This document shows positions 59,176 to 64,000 of a DNA stretch of 64,000 nt, one piece after another (the stretch's first letter is position 1; each line of letters starts with the position of its first letter). The notes beneath the pieces are model-generated. The model did not search any database. It was not told the DNA's origin and saw only the letters and a list, made by a program, of their open reading frames with translations. A program made the position numbers and the translations under genes. Location: positions 186,001-250,000 of the forward strand of contig JAMLIB010000003.1 of NCBI GenBank assembly GCA_023954415.1. The letters run 5' to 3'. Source of the stretch: Trueperaceae bacterium. Its GTDB lineage: Bacteria; Deinococcota; Deinococci; Deinococcales; Trueperaceae.

Positions 59176-59670
59176 TCAGTCGTCGTCGCGGTCGTCCTCG
59201 TCGTCGTCATCGTCGTGGTCGTGGTCGTCGTCATGACGGTCGTCCCGATCGTCGTCCTCGTCGTCATGGCGATCACGATCGTCGTAGCTGTCGTCGTCCC
59301 AAGGCTCGTCCAGGACGTTCTCGACGTCCAGGTCCAGCCGTAGCCCCTCGGAGACCGCGAAGTCGGCCAAGCTTACGACCGCGCCGTCCACGACGAGGAG
59401 GATCTCGCCGGTGTCCGAGTAGCGAACGTCGTAGATGGTGACCGTGCCGTCGAAGGACGACACCGTCAAGGTGGCGGTGCCGGCTTGACCAGCGAGCACG
59501 TCGAGCTCGAGTTCCTTGCCTTCGAGTTCACCGTACCCGACCAGGCTGCCTTGGTCGTCGTGCAGCTGCAGGCGGGCGTACGTAGGGAGTGGCGCCGCCA
59601 GGGCCGTTACGGTCAGGGTGATGGCGGCGAGTAGGGCGGCGGTCTTGGGGAGCTTACGGGTGCTGTTCAT
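59176..59670 (-). CDS. secreted protein with Asp/His/Arg-rich tail
   Basis: This 164-residue protein has a signal peptide (ending about PTYA) after a very strong TAAGGAGG site. A domain of about 100 residues (LQLHDDQGSLVGYGELEGKELELDVLAG...VVSLADFAVSEGLRLDLDVENVL) and a 35-residue C-terminal tail of Asp with His and Arg follow. It is paralogous to the protein at 58235 and lies 131 bp upstream of it in the same direction. The tail resembles metal-buffering segments. The start is the ATG at 59670. The frame upstream to 59778 is not supported. Confidence 0.7.
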   Translation of the reverse strand: MNSTRKLPKTAALLAAITLTVTALAAPLPTYARLQLHDDQGSLVGYGELEGKELELDVLAGQAGTATLTVSSFDGTVTIYDVRYSDTGEILLVVDGAVVSLADFAVSEGLRLDLDVENVLDEPWDDDSYDDRDRHDDEDDDRDDRHDDDHDHDDDDDEDDRDDD

Positions 59671-59788
59671 GTCCAACCTCCTTACGCCATCCTCCCGGCC
59701 GTCGCTGAAGGCTGCCTGAAGTCCGCGGCTCGTTGGCCGAGCCGGGCCGGGCCGACCGCGCCGGCGACCGCTCGCCAAGCTGTCGCCC

Positions 59789-59794
59789 TACAAT
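59789..59794 (+). promoter_or_regulatory. -10 box of a near-leaderless promoter for the inositol monophosphatase gene
   Basis: TACAAT, close to consensus, ends 8 nt before the ATG at 59803. No Shine-Dalgarno sequence lies between. Confidence 0.5.
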
Positions 59795-59802
59795 GGCGAG
59801 TC

Positions 59803-60588
59803 ATGAACGAGTACCTCGCCATCGCCATCACGGCCGCGCAGGCCGCCGCAGCCATCCACCGCTTCTACGCCGCCGACCCAGACAAGCAGGTCGGTACGAA
59901 GGCCAACTACGCCGACATCGTCACCAAGGTGGACAAGCTGAGCGAGACGCGCATCCGCGAGGTGATCTCGGCGGCCTACCCCGACCACGCCGTGCTGGGC
60001 GAGGAGCAGGGGCAGCGCGGGGCGGGCGGCGGCACGCACAGGTGGATCGTCGACCCGCTCGACGGGACCATCAACTACACCAGCGGCTTCCCCTTCTACA
60101 GTGTCTCCATCGCGCTCGAGGTGGAGGGTCGGCTGGAGGTCGGTGCCGTGCTGGACAGCGTGAGCGGCCGGCTCTTCACGGCCGTGCGGGGCGAGGGGGC
60201 ACAAGCCGATGGGGTCCCCATAAGGGTCAGCGGTGTCGATCGGGTGTCGAACGCGGTGCTGTCGACCGGGTTCAACGCCGACGAGCAAGGGATAACGGCG
60301 AGCCTGCCACTGTTCGAGAAGGCGTTGCGTGAGGCGCGCGGCGTGCGGCGCGCCGGTTCGGCCGCCCTCGACCTCTGCATGGTGGCCTGCGGCCAGGCCG
60401 ACGGTTTCTGGGAACTGAGCCTCAACCCCTGGGACGTGGCGGCGGGCGTGCTCATAGTGCGCGAGGCCGGCGGGCGGGTGACGGACGAATGCGGACGCGA
60501 CTTCGAGGTGGAGAAGCCGTTGCTCGTCTCCAGCAACGGGCTCGTCCACGACGAGATGCTGAGGGTGCTCGGGTTCATGGTGGACTGA
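59803..60588 (+). CDS. inositol monophosphatase family protein
   Basis: This 261-residue Mg-dependent phosphatase has metal-site motifs GEEQG (Glu), WIVDPLDGTINYTSGFPFYSVSIALE (Asp and Asp) and LNPWDVAAGVLIVREAGG (Asp), all in their usual order. Candidate substrates are inositol phosphates, histidinol phosphate or 3'-phosphoadenosine phosphates. Sequence alone does not separate them. It is a single gene with its own promoter. Confidence 0.9.
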   Translation: MNEYLAIAITAAQAAAAIHRFYAADPDKQVGTKANYADIVTKVDKLSETRIREVISAAYPDHAVLGEEQGQRGAGGGTHRWIVDPLDGTINYTSGFPFYSVSIALEVEGRLEVGAVLDSVSGRLFTAVRGEGAQADGVPIRVSGVDRVSNAVLSTGFNADEQGITASLPLFEKALREARGVRRAGSAALDLCMVACGQADGFWELSLNPWDVAAGVLIVREAGGRVTDECGRDFEVEKPLLVSSNGLVHDEMLRVLGFMVD

Positions 60589-60644
60589 CCGCCGCTGACG
60601 AGACGATGCGACCTCCACCACGCCGCCACCGGTGCGAGGGACCA

Positions 60645-60650
60645 TAGGAT
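60645..60650 (+). promoter_or_regulatory. -10 box of a leaderless promoter for the DUF6498-like gene
   Basis: TAGGAT is followed by 6 nt (ggcgga) and the GTG at 60657. Confidence 0.5.
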
Positions 60651-60656
60651 GGCGGA

Positions 60657-61409
60657 GTGAGTTCGACTACCAGGCGCGCGCCCGCCAACCGGTGGGCTCT
60701 GCTGTCCTTGCTGCTCGCCAACCTCGTTCCGGTAGCGGGCGTCTTCTTATGGGACTGGCAGCTCGGCGACCTGGTCCTCCTGTACTGGCTCGAGAGCGGC
60801 GTGGTGGGCCTCTACACGGTGGCGAAGATGCTCGTGGCCAGTACGGATAAGCTGCCGCGGTCGGTGCAGTTGGCGGGCAAGGTCTTCGGCGTTCCGTTCT
60901 TCATCGCCCACTACGGCATCTTCTGGCTCATCCACGGGCTCTTCGTCGTGGTGCTCTTCGGCGGCTCAGGCCCCACCATCCCCGTCAGGCCGGACACGTT
61001 CTTCTTCGCTGCCGTGATCGTCACGGGGATGCGCGCCGACGTGCTCGCCTGGCCCGTTGCGACGATGCTGGTATCGCACGGCGCGTCGTTCGTGACCGAC
61101 TACCTGGCATCCGGCGAGTACCGTCGCGTCGGCGTCAACGACCTGATGTCGCAGCCGTACGGCCGCGTGGTCGTGCTGCACCTGACGATCATCGCTGGCG
61201 GCTTCCTGGCGCTGCTGATCGGGCCGTCTCAGCTCGTGTTGCTGCTGTTCGTGGCCGTCAAGGTAGGCGTGGACGTGTGGGCGCAACTGCGGGAGTCCCG
61301 AGCCGCGACCAGGACGGCCGTAGGCCCGTCGGCGGAGTCGCCCCCGGCCGGCGGCGCGGCGCGCACGCAGCCCGAGACCCTGACACCGGTCTCCCGGACG
61401 GAGCCTTAG
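60657..61409 (+). CDS. multi-pass membrane protein, DUF6498-like
   Basis: This 250-residue protein has about six hydrophobic segments. Its most conserved-looking stretch is GDLVLLYWLESGVVGLYTVAKML near residues 36-60, and FFIAHYGIFWLIHGLFVVVLF follows. This YWxE...N/K pattern is seen in uncharacterised DUF6498 proteins. The C-terminal 30 residues are Pro/Ala-rich and probably disordered. It starts with GTG, leaderless. The function is unknown. Confidence 0.7.
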   Translation: MSSTTRRAPANRWALLSLLLANLVPVAGVFLWDWQLGDLVLLYWLESGVVGLYTVAKMLVASTDKLPRSVQLAGKVFGVPFFIAHYGIFWLIHGLFVVVLFGGSGPTIPVRPDTFFFAAVIVTGMRADVLAWPVATMLVSHGASFVTDYLASGEYRRVGVNDLMSQPYGRVVVLHLTIIAGGFLALLIGPSQLVLLLFVAVKVGVDVWAQLRESRAATRTAVGPSAESPPAGGAARTQPETLTPVSRTEP

Positions 61410-61528
61410 CGCGGCCCTACGCACCCCAACGGCGCTCCCACGCATCAGCCGGGTGGTTCCCGACCGATGGTCGGCACGCGACCAAAGGCCTTACGAGCCG
61501 GCGGTCCCACTCGATCGGCGGTCGCACT

Positions 61529-61557
61529 TACTCCGATCGCCGCCCGGGCATACGATG
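61529..61557 (+). promoter_or_regulatory. promoter of the deoxyhypusine-synthase homologue
   Basis: TTACTC (61529-61534), 17 bp, TACGAT (61552-61557). A 44-nt leader with AAGGAG follows before the ATG at 61602. Confidence 0.5.
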
Positions 61558-61601
61558 GCGCCAGAGGGAGCGGCCTGCCCGCTCCAGCATAAGGAGCCAC
61601 C

Positions 61602-62606
61602 ATGTCGACCACTACCGCCAACCTAGCCACGGCCGCCCGAGGCCCGATCAGCACCTTCCTCCGCCACCACTACCGACACTTCAACTCCGCCGCCCTCATC
61701 GACGCGACCGACGCGTACATCGAGCACCTGAACAGGGGCGGCGCCATGATGATCACCCTCGCCGGTGCCATGAGCACCGCCGAGCTGGGGCTCTCGCTCG
61801 CCGAGATGATCCGCCAGGACAAGGTGCAGATCATCACGTGCACGGGCGCGAACCTTGAGGAGGACGTCTTCAACCTCATCGCGCACGACTTCTACGAGCG
61901 CGTGCCCCACTACCGCGACCTCACGCCCGAGGACGAGCAGGCGCTGCTCGACCGGCACATGAACCGCGTCACGGACACGTGCATCCCGGAGGGGGAGGCC
62001 ATGCGTCGCCTCGAGGGAGCCCTGGTGGACGAGTGGACGCGCGCCGACAAGGCGGGTGAGCGCTACTTCCCGCACGAGTTCCTCTACCGCATCCTGCTCT
62101 CAGGGAAGCTCGAGCAGTACTACCAGATCGACCCACAGGACTCCTGGCTGCTCGCCGCGGCGCGGAAGAACCTCCCCATCATCGTGCCGGGCTGGGAGGA
62201 CTCGACGAGCGGCAACATGTACGCCGCGCACAACCTCCTGGGCGAGATCAAGAACGTGCACACGGTGCGCACGGGCATCGAGTACATGATGTTCCTCGCC
62301 GAGTGGTACACGGCCATGGCCGAGGAGCGCTCGGTCGGCTTCTACCAGATCGGCGGCGGTATCGCCGGCGACTTCCCGATCTGCGTCGTTCCCATGCTCG
62401 AGCAGGACATGCAGCGCTCCACGCCGCTCTGGGGCTACTTCTGCCAAGTGAGCGACTCGACCACGAGCTACGGCTCGTACTCCGGCGCCGTGCCGAACGA
62501 GAAGATCACGTGGGGCAAGCTCGGCATCGACACGCCGAAGTTCATCATCGAGTCCGACGCGACCATCGTGGCGCCGCTCATGTTCGCGATGATCCTGGGG
62601 CAGTAA
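61602..62606 (+). CDS. deoxyhypusine synthase family protein
   Basis: This 334-residue homologue of deoxyhypusine synthase has GGAMMITLAGAMSTAELGLSLAEMI and CTGANLEEDVFNLIAH (the NAD-site region). PIIVPGWEDSTSGNMYAAHNL, the glycine-rich GGGIAGDFPICVVPML and the C-terminal GAVPNEKITWGKLG follow, where the Lys corresponds to the enamine-forming residue. Bacteria lack the eIF5A substrate, so such homologues are thought to act in polyamine metabolism, transferring an aminobutyl group from a polyamine to a small acceptor. AAGGAG precedes the ATG. No other polyamine gene is nearby. Confidence 0.85.
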   Translation: MSTTTANLATAARGPISTFLRHHYRHFNSAALIDATDAYIEHLNRGGAMMITLAGAMSTAELGLSLAEMIRQDKVQIITCTGANLEEDVFNLIAHDFYERVPHYRDLTPEDEQALLDRHMNRVTDTCIPEGEAMRRLEGALVDEWTRADKAGERYFPHEFLYRILLSGKLEQYYQIDPQDSWLLAAARKNLPIIVPGWEDSTSGNMYAAHNLLGEIKNVHTVRTGIEYMMFLAEWYTAMAEERSVGFYQIGGGIAGDFPICVVPMLEQDMQRSTPLWGYFCQVSDSTTSYGSYSGAVPNEKITWGKLGIDTPKFIIESDATIVAPLMFAMILGQ

Positions 62607-62694
62607 CCGGCTCGGGCGGCAGGCAAGAAGCCGCTGTCCCCTGAGGAGAGGCCGCCGTCAGGCGCTGTCGGATCTGCGTGATGGCGGCGTACAT

Positions 62695-62736
62695 GGCGCA
62701 GCGGCCGGCCCCGCGAAAGGGGGCGGCCGCTGCGCC
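62695..62736. terminator. strong bidirectional terminator hairpin
   Basis: An 18-bp stem with one mismatch (arms 62695-62712 and 62719-62736, starting GGCGCAGCGGCC) closes on loop GCGAAA. It lies between two convergent genes. It has no T tract. A second hairpin, CCGATCA-GTTGT-TGATCGG (62782-62800), overlaps the stop codon of the leftward gene. The rest of this gap shows nothing. Confidence 0.7.
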
Positions 62737-62785
62737 ACGTACGCTAGGCGTCGCTAGCGGACGCCGGGATGTTCTGGCGGACCGA

Positions 62786-64000
62786 TCAGTTGTTGATCGG
62801 CGTGATGGTGAAGCGGATGTTCACCACGCAATCCTCCGGGTTGGCCGAGGCTTGGGTCTGACGGAACACGTCCTGCTTGATGGAGTCGAACAGGCCGTCG
62901 CTCGTCAGGTAGTTCTGGTTGAGGTTGTTGAGGTTGTAGCCGATGGCGCCGTCCCAACGCGTCAGGGCGGTGGTGAAGGCTTGCAACGTGGCGCCTTGGG
63001 CGGCGGTCAGGACCAGCAGGTCGTTGCGGACCGACACGTAGTCCGTCCCGAGGTTCTTGCCGCCCGTGCTGTAGCTGCCGCCGTGGGTGGTGCCCACGAG
63101 GCTGTAGTGGAAGTTGCCGGTGACGTACGCGTTGCCGCCCCCCGCCTCGCCGCAGATGTTGTTGAACGACGTGCGCACGCCTTGCATCTCGTACGTGATC
63201 CGCAGGAGCTGGTCGCGCACCAGCGGGTCGGTGTCGTTGTTCGAGTCGGTGTCGGCCATGCGGGCGCCTTCTACCGTGTCGCTAGCGCCGTCCCCGTCGG
63301 TGTCGTACTTCGTCGGGTCGGTGCCGAGCGTGACCTCCTGACCGTCGACGAGGTTGTCGAGGTCGACGTCCGCCACGAGCGGGTCGGAATGGACGACGTA
63401 AGGCGCCGCCCCCGTCACCTGGATGCGGCGCGGCGTGGTGACCTCCACCCCGTCGCTCAGCAGGTCGTCGTCCGTGTCCGCGTCGAGCGGGTCGGTGCCG
63501 AGCTGGACCTCTTCGAAGTCCGTGAGGCCGTCGCCGTCGGTGTCGGCCAGGCGCGGGTTTGTGCCGAGTTGGAACTCGACGTCGTCGCGCAGGCCGTCGC
63601 CGTCGGTGTCGGCCAGGTCCCTCGCGGACGTCACGTGTAAGGCGACCGCGGTCGGCTGCACGTACGGCGCCGTGCTCACCGGGTAGTACGTGACCGTCCA
63701 GCCGTCGTCCTCCTGCGCGTTGACGAGCGTGTCGCCGTCGTCGTCGAAGACGAGGTCGCCGTCGTTCACGTTGGGGTTCGTGCCCAGGGTACGCTCGGCG
63801 CCGTCCGGCAGGGTGTCGCCGTCGGAGTCCGGGTTGAGCGGGTCCGTGGTCACGCCGGTGAGCAGGACGCCGCCACGCGTGCGCATCGTGAAGCCGCGAA
63901 CCTCGTCGCTGTCCGTGATGCCGTCCTTGTCGGTGTCGCGTTGCTGGGCGTCGGTCCCAAGGGTGAGTTCCTCGGCGTCGGTCAGGCCGTCGAGGTCGGT
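62786..64000 (-). CDS. thrombospondin type 3 repeat protein, C-terminal part (N-terminus outside window)
   Basis: The frame is open from the window edge to the stop at 62786, 404 residues visible. About seven calcium-binding thrombospondin type 3 repeats of the form DTDGDGLTDFEEVQLGTDP run from the edge to about residue 250. They are followed by a 150-residue C-terminal domain (LLRITYEMQGVRTSFNNICGEAGGGNAYVTGNFHY...CVVNIRFTITPINN) with two Cys that I do not recognise. The protein is probably a large secreted or surface protein needing calcium. A Met at 63886 exists, but the repeats continue upstream of it, so it is not the start. Confidence 0.82.
   Translation of the reverse strand, partial: TDLDGLTDAEELTLGTDAQQRDTDKDGITDSDEVRGFTMRTRGGVLLTGVTTDPLNPDSDGDTLPDGAERTLGTNPNVNDGDLVFDDDGDTLVNAQEDDGWTVTYYPVSTAPYVQPTAVALHVTSARDLADTDGDGLRDDVEFQLGTNPRLADTDGDGLTDFEEVQLGTDPLDADTDDDLLSDGVEVTTPRRIQVTGAAPYVVHSDPLVADVDLDNLVDGQEVTLGTDPTKYDTDGDGASDTVEGARMADTDSNNDTDPLVRDQLLRITYEMQGVRTSFNNICGEAGGGNAYVTGNFHYSLVGTTHGGSYSTGGKNLGTDYVSVRNDLLVLTAAQGATLQAFTTALTRWDGAIGYNLNNLNQNYLTSDGLFDSIKQDVFRQTQASANPEDCVVNIRFTITPINN

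Noticed and set aside
59176-59300. GTC/GTCGTC-rich tract that could look like a short-repeat or CRISPR-like array
   Set aside because: It is the complement of Asp codons in the tail of the secreted protein. There are no spacers and no cas genes.

Overview
The window is GC-rich (about two thirds G+C by eye), densely coding DNA with short intergenic gaps. It holds about 61 genes and no rRNA, convincing tRNA, insertion sequence, prophage or CRISPR array. Many genes have a TANNNT box ending 5-9 nt, most often exactly 6 nt, before the start codon. That is the signature of leaderless mRNAs described in Deinococcus. Together with the gene content this suggests a member of the Deinococcota, possibly a Trueperaceae-like lineage. 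That placement is an inference and was not tested against any database.

The dominant theme is uptake and catabolism of peptides, imino acids and D-amino acids. Positions 1-4534 encode a proline-racemase-family dehydratase (cut by the window edge), a prolyl aminopeptidase, a hydroxyproline 2-epimerase or proline racemase, and a D-amino-acid dehydrogenase. At 4658-5429 lies a Fic/VbhA-type toxin-antitoxin pair. Positions 6073-16292 hold two diverged copies of one cassette: an Xaa-Pro aminopeptidase facing a peptide-binding protein across a conserved 29-bp promoter element. The first copy has a permease pair, and a class IV aminotransferase sits between the copies. A GntR regulator, a PaiB-like protein and a MazEF pair follow (16426-18584).

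Positions 18628-27580 form a divergent unit. Leftward runs a D-glutamate-cyclase-like protein, a binding protein, an S9 peptidase and two permeases. Rightward runs a DauR-like PAS/HTH regulator, RidA and an M20 peptidase. A promoter with an inverted repeat lies between them. Positions 27601-32961 carry a truncated VapC, a thioesterase, a CAP-domain lipoprotein, a leucine-rich-repeat lipoprotein and a large unknown lipoprotein. Positions 33084-43878 form another peptide unit: IclR, M28, M20 and M24 peptidases, an Asp/Glu-racemase-like protein and a quinone oxidoreductase, divergent from a third complete binding protein plus permease set.

Positions 45949-54727 are the most unusual part. A GntR regulator faces a MaoC hydratase, a fourth peptide transporter, a family III CoA-transferase, a gamma-glutamyltransferase and a CitE-like lyase. 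This combines the three enzyme types of itaconate/mesaconate catabolism with a peptide-type transporter and an amide-cleaving enzyme. The remainder (54752-64000) holds an isoaspartyl peptidase, OsmC, a two-component system beside two secreted Asp-rich-tailed proteins, an inositol monophosphatase, a membrane protein, a deoxyhypusine-synthase homologue and the C-terminal part of a large thrombospondin-type-3 repeat protein.

Five peptide-binding proteins and four permease pairs are present, but no ABC ATPase gene. All these transporters must therefore borrow ATPases encoded elsewhere. No gap between genes exceeds 300 bases.
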